DNA of 64,000 bases from Oscillospiraceae bacterium CM (GTDB taxonomy: Bacteria; Bacillota; Clostridia; Oscillospirales; Oscillospiraceae). The notes beneath the pieces were generated by a model that was not told the DNA's origin, did no database searches, and saw only the letters and a list, made by a program, of their open reading frames with translations. Of the stretch, positions 7,675 through 15,562 are shown one piece after another. How positions within the stretch are numbered: the first letter of the stretch is position 1; every line of letters begins with the position of its first letter. Made by a program: the position numbers and the translations under genes. Location of the stretch: contig CP072107.1 in the NCBI GenBank assembly GCA_022870705.1, forward strand, positions 1,362,501 to 1,426,500. The letters are read 5' to 3'.

Positions 7675-9234
7675 ATGGCTGAAAAAACGGCGATCATCAT
7701 CGGGGCGGGGCCAGCCGGTCTCACGGCGGCCTATATGCTGCTGCGTGATACCGATATTCGTCCCATCATCCTTGAAGAGACGCCATTCATCGGCGGCATT
7801 TCGCGGACGGCGGCGTTTAACGGCAATAGGATTGACCTCGGCGGGCACCGCTTTTTTTCAAAAAATGAAGACGTGATGACACTGTGGCGGGAATTGATGC
7901 CTGTGCAAGGCGCGCCCGCGTATGACGACAAAATGCTCTCCCGGCAAAAGGATTTCTTCCCAGACGGGCCGGACCCGGAAAAAACCGACCGCGTCCTGCT
8001 CCTGCGCGACAGGGTCTCGCGTATTTTTTACCTGCGGCGCTTTTTTGACTACCCGATCACGCTCAAGGCGCAGACACTCTTAAACATGGGTCTTCTGCGC
8101 ACGCTGAGGGCCGGGTTCGGCTATCTGCACGCCGCGCTTTTCAAGCGCCGAGAGAAGACGCTGGAGGACTTTTATATTAACCGCTTCGGCAAGCCGCTTT
8201 ACACCATGTTTTTCGAGGACTATACCGAAAAGGTCTGGGGCGTGCACCCGTCGCGCATTGCGCCGGACTGGGGCGCGCAGCGCGTGCGCGGCCTGTCCCT
8301 GTCGAAGGCGGTTTTGAACATGCTGAGAAGACCGTTTGCGCGCAACAATAATCAGCGCATTGAAACGTCGCTGATTGAGTCGTTTTATTATCCGAAAAAG
8401 GGACCGGGGCAGCTTTGGGAGGCGCTTGCCGAGCGCGTTGTGTCCCTCGGCGGCACGATTCATTTGTCGACCAAGGCCGCTTCGTTCGCTGTTGAAAACA
8501 GCAAGGTTGCGGCTGTTACCGCCGTGAAGGACGGGGAAACAAGCGTTTTCCGGGGTGATTATGTCCTCTCGTCTATGCCTGTTAGGGACCTTGTCGCCAA
8601 TATGGGCGGCGACGTCCCCGCGGATGTCCGGGCGATTGCCGAGGGGCTCCCCTACCGCGATTTTATGACGGCCGGCCTGCTCGTTAAACAGCTTGAAATC
8701 CAGAACGAGACGCGCTTTAAAACACTCGCCAACATCGTGCCGGATTGCTGGATTTACGTGCAGGAGCGCGAGGTGCAGCTTGGACGAATGCAGATCTTCA
8801 ACAACTGGTCGCCTTATATGGTCAAAGACCCTGAAAACACCGTTTTTATCGGACTGGAATATTTCTGCAACGCGGGTGACGCGATGTGGACGATGACCGA
8901 CCGCGCGTTTTGTGACTTTGCCGCCTTTGAGCTTGAGAAAATCGGTGTGATCCGCCGCGAGAACATATTAGACAGCGTCTGCATCCGGGTTCCAAAGGCC
9001 TACCCCGCCTATTTTGGCACATATGAGGCGTTTTCGGACGTGCGGCGGTACCTTGATACCGTATCAAACCTTTATTGTATCGGGCGCAACGGCCAGCACA
9101 AGTATAACAACATGGATCACTCCATGCTGACGGCTATGGAGGCCGTCCGCTGTATTCGGGAAGGCAAAACGAGCAAAAACGACGTTTGGAACGTCAACAC
9201 CGAATCCGATTATCACGAAGCGAAGGCCGAATAA
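7675..9234 (+). CDS. FAD-dependent oxidoreductase of the UDP-galactopyranose mutase/protoporphyrinogen oxidase type
   Basis: 519 residues. The N-terminal Rossmann motif [13 protein letters not shown] and a following acidic residue show FAD binding. [12 protein letters not shown] and GLEYFCNAG are typical of a family of amine-oxidase/UGM-like flavoproteins often encoded beside glycosyltransferases. The C-terminal part ([19 protein letters not shown]) closes the FAD site, as in UGM-like proteins. The gene starts 10 bases after gtrA with AGGAG before the ATG, so it belongs to the same operon. It probably modifies a nucleotide sugar or carrier lipid for the glycosylation pathway; the exact reaction is not determinable. 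Confidence 0.8.
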   Translation: MAEKTAIIIGAGPAGLTAAYMLLRDTDIRPIILEETPFIGGISRTAAFNGNRIDLGGHRFFSKNEDVMTLWRELMPVQGAPAYDDKMLSRQKDFFPDGPDPEKTDRVLLLRDRVSRIFYLRRFFDYPITLKAQTLLNMGLLRTLRAGFGYLHAALFKRREKTLEDFYINRFGKPLYTMFFEDYTEKVWGVHPSRIAPDWGAQRVRGLSLSKAVLNMLRRPFARNNNQRIETSLIESFYYPKKGPGQLWEALAERVVSLGGTIHLSTKAASFAVENSKVAAVTAVKDGETSVFRGDYVLSSMPVRDLVANMGGDVPADVRAIAEGLPYRDFMTAGLLVKQLEIQNETRFKTLANIVPDCWIYVQEREVQLGRMQIFNNWSPYMVKDPENTVFIGLEYFCNAGDAMWTMTDRAFCDFAAFELEKIGVIRRENILDSVCIRVPKAYPAYFGTYEAFSDVRRYLDTVSNLYCIGRNGQHKYNNMDHSMLTAMEAVRCIREGKTSKNDVWNVNTESDYHEAKAE

Positions 9235-9277
9235 AATTCAGGAACCGCGGCTTTTCAGCCGACCGGTTCCTGAATTT
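9235..9277. terminator. Bidirectional terminator between convergent genes
   Basis: The long stem AAATTCAGGAACCG / CGGTTCCTGAATTT, with a smaller CGGCT / AGCCG helix inside, ends in T-rich sequence on both strands. It sits between the plus-strand glycosylation operon and the minus-strand gene at 9295. Confidence 0.8.
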
Positions 9278-9294
9278 CTTCGTTATGGTTTTTA

Positions 9295-9645
9295 TCAGGC
9301 CGCGACGGGCACTTTTTTCATCAGGAGCGCCGCCAACAGGAAGACGAGACCGATGATGCCGGATGCTATGACGATAACGAGCGGCAGCGCAAAGTAATAT
9401 GATGCCGCTGCGGCGAGAATAAAGAGGATGCCCGCTAGGATGCCGCCGAGCTTGCCGCCAGCAAGGATGCCTATGATGCCGCCGAGCAGCAGGGCTGCTG
9501 CCACAATCAAGCCGGAGACGAGGTCGAGCGCCGGGAACATGCTGCCGAACAGGCCTGCCAAAACGTCTGGTGCGAGGACTTCCAGCGCGACAACGAGCGC
9601 TGCCAGAATGCCAAGAATCCCGAGAATCAGTTTGACCGCTTTCAT
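9295..9645 (-). CDS. Small hydrophobic membrane protein, 116 aa
   Basis: About four closely spaced hydrophobic helices rich in Gly, Ala, Ile and Leu (for example VLAPDVLAGLFGSMFP between helices one and two), with a short basic C-terminus (LMKKVPVAA). No catalytic motif is seen. GAGGG lies seven bases before the ATG at 9645, which is preferred over an ATG at 9663. The function is unknown. Small proteins of this shape occur widely in Clostridia as uncharacterised membrane proteins. It is a monocistronic gene with its own promoter-like sequence. Confidence 0.65.
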   Translation of the reverse strand: MKAVKLILGILGILAALVVALEVLAPDVLAGLFGSMFPALDLVSGLIVAAALLLGGIIGILAGGKLGGILAGILFILAAAASYYFALPLVIVIASGIIGLVFLLAALLMKKVPVAA

Positions 9646-9666
9646 GAACTTGCCCTCTTTCATTAT

Positions 9667-9691
9667 ATTATACCGCCCTTGGCGGTTGACA
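9667..9691 (-). promoter_or_regulatory. Promoter-like site with internal palindrome
   Basis: On the minus strand, TTGTCA (9686-9691) and TATAAT (9667-9672) are only about 14 bases apart. The interval is largely the inverted repeat ACCGCC-AAG-GGCGGT. This could be an operator overlapping the promoter. A more downstream -10 (AATATA) would give the normal 17-base spacing. Confidence 0.4.
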
Positions 9692-9764
9692 ACGCATTGT
9701 CTACATAATGAAGTGCTGTTCTCTGCGTCTTCCTGTGACGGGCTATTGCGAGACCCTCCCGCGC

Positions 9765-9959
9765 TTAGATGACGACCTTTTTCGTTTTCAGGTCGTCGTT
9801 TTTTGTTTTGAGCGGCTTTTTGTCGGCCGTTGTGCTGCCGTCCTCCACAGCGAGGGCGTCATCGGGGATGGCGTCCAGCCCATCGTCCCAAGAGATGACG
9901 AGGCCGTCCATCTTGACCGTTTTACCTTTGAGGTTTTCATTTTTTTCAACGAGCGCCAT
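9765..9959 (-). CDS. Small charged hypothetical protein, 64 aa
   Basis: A short soluble protein (MALVEKNENLKGKTV...) with an acidic middle and a lysine-rich end (KNDDLKTKKVVI). A strong AAAGGAGG lies eight bases before the ATG, which is the main support for coding. No family is recognised. It may be a secreted-peptide precursor or a small regulatory protein; nothing in the sequence decides. The next gene upstream on the same strand is 170 bases away, across a family B repeat. Confidence 0.6.
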   Translation of the reverse strand: MALVEKNENLKGKTVKMDGLVISWDDGLDAIPDDALAVEDGSTTADKKPLKTKNDDLKTKKVVI

Positions 9960-10033
9960 GTTTTGTGCCTCCTTTTATCGGCAGCCTGATTGTAGCAAAC
10001 AAAAAAGGATTCGTCAAGCAACATGGCGCGGGA

Positions 10034-10102
10034 CAGACGGAGCACCCTCATCCGTCTCGGCTTCGCCGCGACACCTGCCCCTAGGGGAAGGCTTCCGATC
10101 GA
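10034..10102 (+). repeat. Family B double-hairpin repeat
   Basis: CCCTCATCCGTC followed by a small stem around GGCTTCGCC and a second stem CCTGCCCC / GGGGAAGG. Five further copies lie in the window, all in this orientation. Confidence 0.75.
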
Positions 10103-10128
10103 AAATGGGTATGCAGCAGCGGGAGAAT

Positions 10129-11361
10129 TTAATTCTTTTGGCGGAGGGTTTTAACGAGTTCGGAGAGCTTTGGCGGCTTCCCGTACAGGAGGATACCGAT
10201 CCGGTAAATCGCTGCCGAGAGATAGCCGACCCCAACGGTGGAGGCAATGCCGACGGCGACGGAGATGATGATCTCCACCGGGGCTACATTGCTCATGGCG
10301 ATGCGCGTGAACATCGCCATCGGCAGCGTAAACGGGATATACGAGCTGACAATCATGAGCGGTGACGATACTTTCCCGGCCATGATCCCGAAATAGACAA
10401 CAAAGAAAGCGATGATAAACAAAAAGGTAACCGGCAAAATCGTCGTGCCGACATCCTCCATGCGGCTGGCCAGCGAGCCGAGCGCCCCGTAAATAAACGC
10501 GTAGAAGAAGAAGCCAATGAAGAAGAAGAGCAGCACGTACAAAAACATATCAAGCGGGATATTGAAAATATTTTGGATAATAAGATTGTTTGCCCAAACG
10601 TCGGCGTTGAGGTTATAAAACAGAAACGCCGAGCCGAAGATGAGCCCGAACTGGGCAAGGCCCGCGAGCCCTGTGCCAATGACCTTGCCAAATAGGAGAC
10701 TCATGGGATTGGCGCTCGTGATGAGCAGCTCCATCGCGCGCGTTGACTTTTCGCTGGCAACGCTTGACGCCACGAATTGACCGTACAGAATAATCGCCAT
10801 ATATAAGGCGTAGATGAGAATAAAGGTGTAGATAATCGACTCCGTCTGGCTTTTGCCTGTCTCGGTGACGGTGGCGTTAACGGCGGGGTTAATCAGCGCG
10901 GCGGCTTCTTCCGCCGTCAGACCGAGCTCGGCGAGCTTTGTCTCTTGATATTTGGCTTTTAAAATCGCGCCGATCGTCTGGCCGGGGCTTTCATACACGC
11001 TGAGGCTGACGGTGATATAAGTAAAGTCAAGCGGGGACGCCAGATAAAGGGCCGCCCGATATTCCCCGCTCTCGACCTTCTCCCGCAAAACGTCAACCGA
11101 TTCGTCTGTTTCGACGAGGGCGTCATCCGGGAAAACCCGGCTGAGCGCGGCTGTAAGGCTGCCGCCATAGGCCTTGTCGACAACGGCAAGCTTGCTTTTC
11201 TCGGCGCTTGGCTGCCCTTCCTTATGAAACAAACCCGACAGACGCGGGTAGGATAAAAGCCCCGCAATGAGCACCACAAGGATGGCTGTAATGATGACAT
11301 AGGGCTTGCTTTTGGCGTAATGGGAGAATTCGAATCTCAAAACCGTCCAGAACTGCTTCAT
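10129..11361 (-). CDS. ABC-2 type export permease (NatB/YhaP-like)
   Basis: 410-residue membrane subunit of an ABC-2 exporter. The topology is the family's: one N-terminal helix (about residues 20-40), a large external domain of about 130 residues, then five or six helices from about residue 175 on, with the conserved SEKSTRAMELLITS stretch before the second helix. The start ATG overlaps the stop of the ATPase gene (ATGA), so the two are translationally coupled. NatAB-type pairs export Na+ or handle cell-envelope stress; the real substrate here is not known. Confidence 0.85.
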   Translation of the reverse strand: MKQFWTVLRFEFSHYAKSKPYVIITAILVVLIAGLLSYPRLSGLFHKEGQPSAEKSKLAVVDKAYGGSLTAALSRVFPDDALVETDESVDVLREKVESGEYRAALYLASPLDFTYITVSLSVYESPGQTIGAILKAKYQETKLAELGLTAEEAAALINPAVNATVTETGKSQTESIIYTFILIYALYMAIILYGQFVASSVASEKSTRAMELLITSANPMSLLFGKVIGTGLAGLAQFGLIFGSAFLFYNLNADVWANNLIIQNIFNIPLDMFLYVLLFFFIGFFFYAFIYGALGSLASRMEDVGTTILPVTFLFIIAFFVVYFGIMAGKVSSPLMIVSSYIPFTLPMAMFTRIAMSNVAPVEIIISVAVGIASTVGVGYLSAAIYRIGILLYGKPPKLSELVKTLRQKN

Positions 11362-12269
11362 ATCGCATCCTCCGTATACTCGACAAAGATATCGCTGAGT
11401 GACGGCTCAAAGACAGTAAAGCTGTCAAGATTAAGCTGCTGCTCCGACAGGCGCTTTAAAAGCGCCATTTTTTGATCGGCAGCGCGGAGCGTGACGACTG
11501 CCGTATCCTCCTGCGTTTCAATGTTCGTCACAAGGTCTTTGGCTGCGGCGTCAAGAAATCGGGCGACGGCGGCTGCTTCGGGTGATTTTAAAATGAGGCG
11601 AAGCCTGTTATAGCTGCGCCTGATATCCTTCAGCGGACCGGAGAGGACGATTTTGCCGCCGTTTAATATGGCGATGTCGCGGCAGAATTCCTCGATGTAG
11701 TTCATTTGATGACTTGAGAAAAACACGAGCTTGCCCCGACCGATCATTTCGAGGACGATGTCCTTTAAAAGCATGGCATTGACGGGGTCAAGGCCGGAAA
11801 ACGGCTCGTCAAGAACGAGAATGTCGGGGTCGTTTATCAGGGCGGCCGCCAGCTGAATTTTCTGCTGGTTGCCTTTTGAGAGTGTTTCAAGCTTTTTATC
11901 CGCAGCCTCCGACAGCGCGACGCGGTCGAGGAGCATATCAACTGAGTGGCGGGCGTCCGACGCCGCCATACCCTTGAGCGCTGCAAAATAGAGCAGCTGG
12001 TCGCGGATGCGCTTTTTCGGATACAGGCCGCGTTCCTCCGGCAGATAGCCGAGGCGGATGCTTTTGCGGTCAATCATCTTGCCGTCGAGGAGGACGTCGC
12101 CGCTGTCGGCATTAAAAACGCCCATGATGATGCGGATAAGTGTTGTCTTCCCTGCCCCGTTGCGGCCGAGCAGCCCGAGCGCCTGCCCGCTCTCGGCGCG
12201 GAGCGAAATATTCTGCAAAACGGCTTTGTCGCCAAAGCTTTTGCTGATATCACAAATGTCCAGTACCAT
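11358..12269 (-). CDS. ABC transporter ATP-binding protein (NatA-like)
   Basis: 303-residue ATPase with Walker A GRNGAGKTT near residue 37, signature LSKGNQQKI, Walker B ILVLDEP and the D-loop SGLD, followed by the H-loop His in SSHQM. A C-terminal domain of about 80 residues with a beta-alpha pattern is typical of the EcsA/NatA branch. ATG 12269 is chosen over an upstream in-frame Met because AGGAG precedes it and the protein then starts MVLDICDISKSFG. It energises the permease encoded by the overlapping downstream gene. Confidence 0.9.
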   Translation of the reverse strand: MVLDICDISKSFGDKAVLQNISLRAESGQALGLLGRNGAGKTTLIRIIMGVFNADSGDVLLDGKMIDRKSIRLGYLPEERGLYPKKRIRDQLLYFAALKGMAASDARHSVDMLLDRVALSEAADKKLETLSKGNQQKIQLAAALINDPDILVLDEPFSGLDPVNAMLLKDIVLEMIGRGKLVFFSSHQMNYIEEFCRDIAILNGGKIVLSGPLKDIRRSYNRLRLILKSPEAAAVARFLDAAAKDLVTNIETQEDTAVVTLRAADQKMALLKRLSEQQLNLDSFTVFEPSLSDIFVEYTEDAI

Positions 12270-12282
12270 TTGGGTCTCCTCG

Positions 12283-13206
12283 CTACAGCACGTCGCCGGA
12301 CGGGCCATATGGCGGCGTCTGGCGGCTGTTATGATACAGGCTGTTGTCCATCGTGTGCCGGAAGCTCTTATGCAGGAAAATAAAGACCGAGGAAATGATG
12401 AGCAGGGCAACGCCCGCGCAGACAATTAAAACAGCGAAACGGTCCAGCTGTTCGGCCGGGACGAGCTGGAACAGGAGAATTGATGTTGAATTGACGGTGA
12501 TATGGACGATAATGGCAGAAACGATGGAATTACTTCTGTAATAAACAAAGCCGAGGGCAAGGCCGATAACAACGGCATACGTGCTCTGGACGACGTTTAA
12601 ATGATAAATGCCGAAGGCGAGCGCCTGAAACACCAGCGCGAGGCGGATTGGCATGAGCTTGCGCAGCTCGCCGAAAATAAGGCCGCGGAATAGAATCTCC
12701 TCGAAAATCGGCGCGACAATGCCGACGGCCAAAAGCGTCCACCAGACGCTGCCGCCCGTGAGTACCTCGCCGAGGGCGTCATACTGCTCGAAAACGGTGT
12801 GCAGTGCGCCGATTTGGCTGACAAGGGCGACAAGAATGTCAATGACGATATTGAGAGAAAAGCCGAGAAAAATGAGCGCCGGTAAGGCGACGGCGTCAAC
12901 AGGCTGGATGCGGACAAACGTCCACAGCTCTTCCTGCCGCTTTCTGTACAGGAGATAATAAAACGGCAGCGAGAGGACGACGGACAGCAGGAGAATCCAC
13001 GGCGTCTGGCGGCTGATGAAGCCGAGCATTTCAGACATGATGGCTTCGACATCCGGCATGACACCCGGTACTGCGGGGACGAGCGACGCAGCCCCGCCCG
13101 AAACGAGAAAGATAATACCAAATACGAGCGTCACGACCGTCTGCGCCAGATAGTAGATGACGAGCAGCAGCAGCATCAGGCCGACGCCTTTTAAAACTCT
13201 TTTCAT
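12283..13206 (-). CDS. CPBP family intramembrane glutamic protease
   Basis: 307 residues with about eight membrane helices. The Abi/CAAX-protease motifs are present: EEILFRGLI with the paired glutamates, FGIYHLN supplying the first His, and a final HITVNS motif. Relatives cleave prenylated or membrane proteins, or act in peptide maturation and immunity. The start has GGAGGT seven bases upstream. It lies between the lipoprotein gene (17-base gap) and the ABC ATPase gene (13-base gap), so it is part of the four-gene minus-strand operon, whose common job may be envelope maintenance or self-immunity to an exported peptide. This last point is inference. Confidence 0.85.
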   Translation of the reverse strand: MKRVLKGVGLMLLLLVIYYLAQTVVTLVFGIIFLVSGGAASLVPAVPGVMPDVEAIMSEMLGFISRQTPWILLLSVVLSLPFYYLLYRKRQEELWTFVRIQPVDAVALPALIFLGFSLNIVIDILVALVSQIGALHTVFEQYDALGEVLTGGSVWWTLLAVGIVAPIFEEILFRGLIFGELRKLMPIRLALVFQALAFGIYHLNVVQSTYAVVIGLALGFVYYRSNSIVSAIIVHITVNSTSILLFQLVPAEQLDRFAVLIVCAGVALLIISSVFIFLHKSFRHTMDNSLYHNSRQTPPYGPSGDVL

Positions 13207-13222
13207 ATCCGACCTCCGAAGA

Positions 13223-14716
13223 TTAATTGGTTGCGGCGTCCGTCGTGCCTGTCAGGCGGAAGGACCCGTTTTCCCAAGTGAAAACGGCTGTCGTCGTCTT
13301 CCCTGTCGTGTTGTCATAGCTTTTGATCGAAAACGCGTTCCGTGCCGTTCTGGTGAAGACGGCGGACATGTCAAACGTGGCGCTGTAGAGCGTTTTGCCG
13401 TCCGACACCGGCAGCTGCGCCAGGTTGCCGTCTCCCGTCACCGTAAATATCCGGTAAACTGAGCCGTTTGAGCCCCAGCGCGTGCCGATGGTAAAGTCGG
13501 TGTACCCGTCGCCGTTATAATCGTCAAACTGCAGGACGGAAAAATCACTGAGCGTCAGCGCGTCTTCACCGAAGACTTTGTTGAGGTCAAGCGTTGAGAC
13601 AGTCTTGCCGTCCTTATCAAGCGCTATGAGCTCAAAGGTCCCGCTATCAGGCGCTCCGCCAGGCGCCGTTTCATCTCCGGCGGGCTGCCCGGAGGTCATC
13701 AGAAGCGACACGCGCGTGACACCCGTTGGGCGGACGGCATACAAGGCCGATGACGCGATAACCGACTCTGTGTTCTCGGTGGGCTGAGAGAAGTAGGGAT
13801 AACCGTTGTCCTTCAAATAGGCTTTCACGCCGTCCGTTTGCTGATAATTATTTTTTGTCAGAATATCAACATAGCCGGAAATGAGATCGTGATACCGCGA
13901 GGCCGGATATGCTTTTATAAAACGCGCATAGCTTGCTTTGAGGGTGCTGTCCAGCGTCCCGCCGGGGAACATGGGCGTATTGTCCAGCACGTCGGCGGAG
14001 AGGTATATTTTCATGTCGTCCCGCGCTTTCAGCAGCGCATCGTCGCCAAGGCGCGTGCCGGGGTGGGCCGTGGCGTAATTTTCCCAGGTAGCAATCAGAT
14101 CGCTCAGTTCGTCCCACGAGACGGTGAGGCCCGCGTCACTGATAAGAGGGCCTTTAACGAGACTGTCATGCCGCAGCGTCAAATAGTCTGTGACGGCGGT
14201 TGAAACACTGCTTTTAAAATTGTTTATGAGATACCCGGGGTCCTCATCGAGGAAAAAATACCCCTCCGTCTGATAGGCGGCAAAGCCGTTATCACGAATA
14301 AGGGCGGCGGCGGCCTGATCGCTGCCGCTGAGCTGCGATGCGTCCTTTACCGGGTAATACCAACCGTCGTCGGCTTGGGCTGTGATCGCTTCGAGGTCAA
14401 CGCCGTCGGCGAGCTTTTCGGCAAGCGAATGCTGCGCCAGCTCATAAAACGGCAAAAACGCTTCAAACATCGCGTCCTTCGCGGCTTGGTCGGCGGACGC
14501 GGCCAGCGCTTTGTATTGATTGAGCGCCTTTAAAACGGCGCCGCTGTCGTGCACCGACAGCGCGGCAAGGTCATTTCTGTATTGCTCGGCAAGGTCCGCC
14601 GCCGTGGATGGTGATGGCTCTGATGACGATGGGCTGCCTTTTTTCACACACCCAGACAGGAGTGCTGCCAGCAGGAGAAAGGACAGCAGAATGGCTAATA
14701 ATTTTGTCTTTTTCAT
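13223..14716 (-). CDS. Lipoprotein, 497 aa, function unknown
   Basis: Begins MKKTKLLAILLSF and has a lipobox LLSGC about 23 residues in, so it is a membrane-anchored exported lipoprotein with a Ser-rich linker (SPSSSEPSPSTAAD). The rest is soluble, alpha-helical up to about residue 320. It ends in a beta-rich region with a repeat-like DDYNGDGYTDFTIG segment that resembles FG-GAP/VCBS calcium-binding repeats. It is the first gene of the operon with the CPBP protease and the ABC exporter. The ATG at 14716 is chosen because GGGAG precedes it and the signal peptide starts there. No enzymatic motif is seen. Confidence 0.75.
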   Translation of the reverse strand: MKKTKLLAILLSFLLLAALLSGCVKKGSPSSSEPSPSTAADLAEQYRNDLAALSVHDSGAVLKALNQYKALAASADQAAKDAMFEAFLPFYELAQHSLAEKLADGVDLEAITAQADDGWYYPVKDASQLSGSDQAAAALIRDNGFAAYQTEGYFFLDEDPGYLINNFKSSVSTAVTDYLTLRHDSLVKGPLISDAGLTVSWDELSDLIATWENYATAHPGTRLGDDALLKARDDMKIYLSADVLDNTPMFPGGTLDSTLKASYARFIKAYPASRYHDLISGYVDILTKNNYQQTDGVKAYLKDNGYPYFSQPTENTESVIASSALYAVRPTGVTRVSLLMTSGQPAGDETAPGGAPDSGTFELIALDKDGKTVSTLDLNKVFGEDALTLSDFSVLQFDDYNGDGYTDFTIGTRWGSNGSVYRIFTVTGDGNLAQLPVSDGKTLYSATFDMSAVFTRTARNAFSIKSYDNTTGKTTTAVFTWENGSFRLTGTTDAATN

Positions 14717-14747
14717 TACGGGCTCCCTTCCGTCTTTTTCCACAAAC

Positions 14748-14776
14748 ATTATACCTGACAGAATTGACCATGTCGA
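14748..14776 (-). promoter_or_regulatory. Promoter of the lipoprotein-CPBP-ABC operon
   Basis: Minus-strand TCGACA (14771-14776), a 17-base spacer and TATAAT (14748-14753), 32 bases before the start codon. Confidence 0.7.
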
Positions 14777-14853
14777 GACAAATCGGCACAAGGCCCGGCG
14801 CAGACAAGTGGGGCGGCCGCTGCCGCCCCGCTTCTTTATGAATTTAAATCGCA

Positions 14854-15123
14854 TCAGATGGCGGTCAACCACTTCAGCAATAGAATAAGCGCAACGCCCG
14901 GCACGCCAAAAATGCCGACGAGGGCGGCATTAATCCAGTTGATGCCAATTGATACACCGATGAACGCGCCGAGATAGTTCAGCGCGAAAAGCGCCAAAAA
15001 GCCGAGCAGTGTGTTGAGCAGCAGCTTAAAAACGATTTTCATCGGCTTTCTGAAGATGACGAGCAGGAGCAGCACGAGGACGACGGCGATGATAATAATA
15101 CCGGCTGTCTGCAAACCTGTCAT
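14854..15123 (-). CDS. bofA: BofA-like sigma-K processing inhibitor
   Basis: 89-residue membrane protein with three hydrophobic segments. The C-terminal pattern NYLGAFIGVSIGINWINAALVGIFGVPGVALILLL matches the BofA family (shown here only as the family's conserved GINxxxALxxGxxGxPGV core). In Bacillus BofA holds the sigma-K protease SpoIVFB inactive in the outer forespore membrane. Its presence is a sign of sporulation ability. GAGGGGAG precedes the ATG at 15123; a GTG nine bases upstream is a less likely start. A GC-rich stem at 14810-14829 follows the gene but lacks a clear T-run. Confidence 0.8.
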   Translation of the reverse strand: MTGLQTAGIIIIAVVLVLLLLVIFRKPMKIVFKLLLNTLLGFLALFALNYLGAFIGVSIGINWINAALVGIFGVPGVALILLLKWLTAI

Positions 15124-15187
15124 ATTGGTCACTCCCCTCAAGTTTGTCCGATAACAAATATATTCAGGATTGTCATAATTATTTTGA

Positions 15188-15216
15188 AAAATAACGTTTA
15201 TTCGATCACTTGTCAA
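15188..15216 (-). promoter_or_regulatory. Putative promoter of bofA
   Basis: Minus-strand TTGACA (15211-15216), a 17-base spacer and TATTTT (15188-15193). The -10 is weak. Between this and 15404 nothing else is recognised. Confidence 0.5.
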
Positions 15217-15404
15217 GCAATACTAGAATTGGACACGAAAACCCGGCTGTGCATCAGGCCGGTGCCAGCGTTTTGACCGGTGTAAAGCCGGTTTGTATGT
15301 GTAGATGTGTAATGGTGTGAGCTCACGGCGATTTTGGCGAATGGCCAACAGTCGGCAGGTTTAAGATTCCGTATAGTATGTTCGGGTGAGAATCGAATTT
15401 TTGT

Positions 15405-15456
15405 GTCCGGCACGGTGGCTGTTTTAAATGACAGCCACCGTATCTTTATGCCGGAC
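15405..15456 (+). promoter_or_regulatory. Long hairpin upstream of the topoisomerase operon
   Basis: Outer arms GTCCGGCA / TGCCGGAC enclose the inner perfect stem ACGGTGGCTGT / ACAGCCACCGT. It lies just upstream of the promoter, so it may be a protein-binding site or a terminator of transcription from upstream; it has no proper T-run. Confidence 0.45.
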
Positions 15457-15484
15457 CGACGGTGTAAATCGCCCGGAAAAAGGG

Positions 15485-15513
15485 TTGATTTTCTAAAAAC
15501 AATCCTATATACT
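15485..15513 (+). promoter_or_regulatory. Promoter of the topoisomerase operon
   Basis: TTGATT (15485-15490), a 17-base spacer and TATACT (15508-15513), 50 bases before the ATG. Confidence 0.75.
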
Positions 15514-15562
15514 ATATATCCGTAGGAGCATGGTTTCACATCTCAATATATAGGGGATCACG

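Noticed and set aside
9765-9800. GACGACC / GGTCGTC stem as terminator of the 64-aa gene
   Set aside because: It overlaps the coding end and has no T-run after it on the minus strand.
15530-15553. Seven-codon frame (MVSHLNI) upstream of the GyrB-like gene
   Set aside because: The GGAG lies one base from the ATG, too close for initiation, so it is probably chance.
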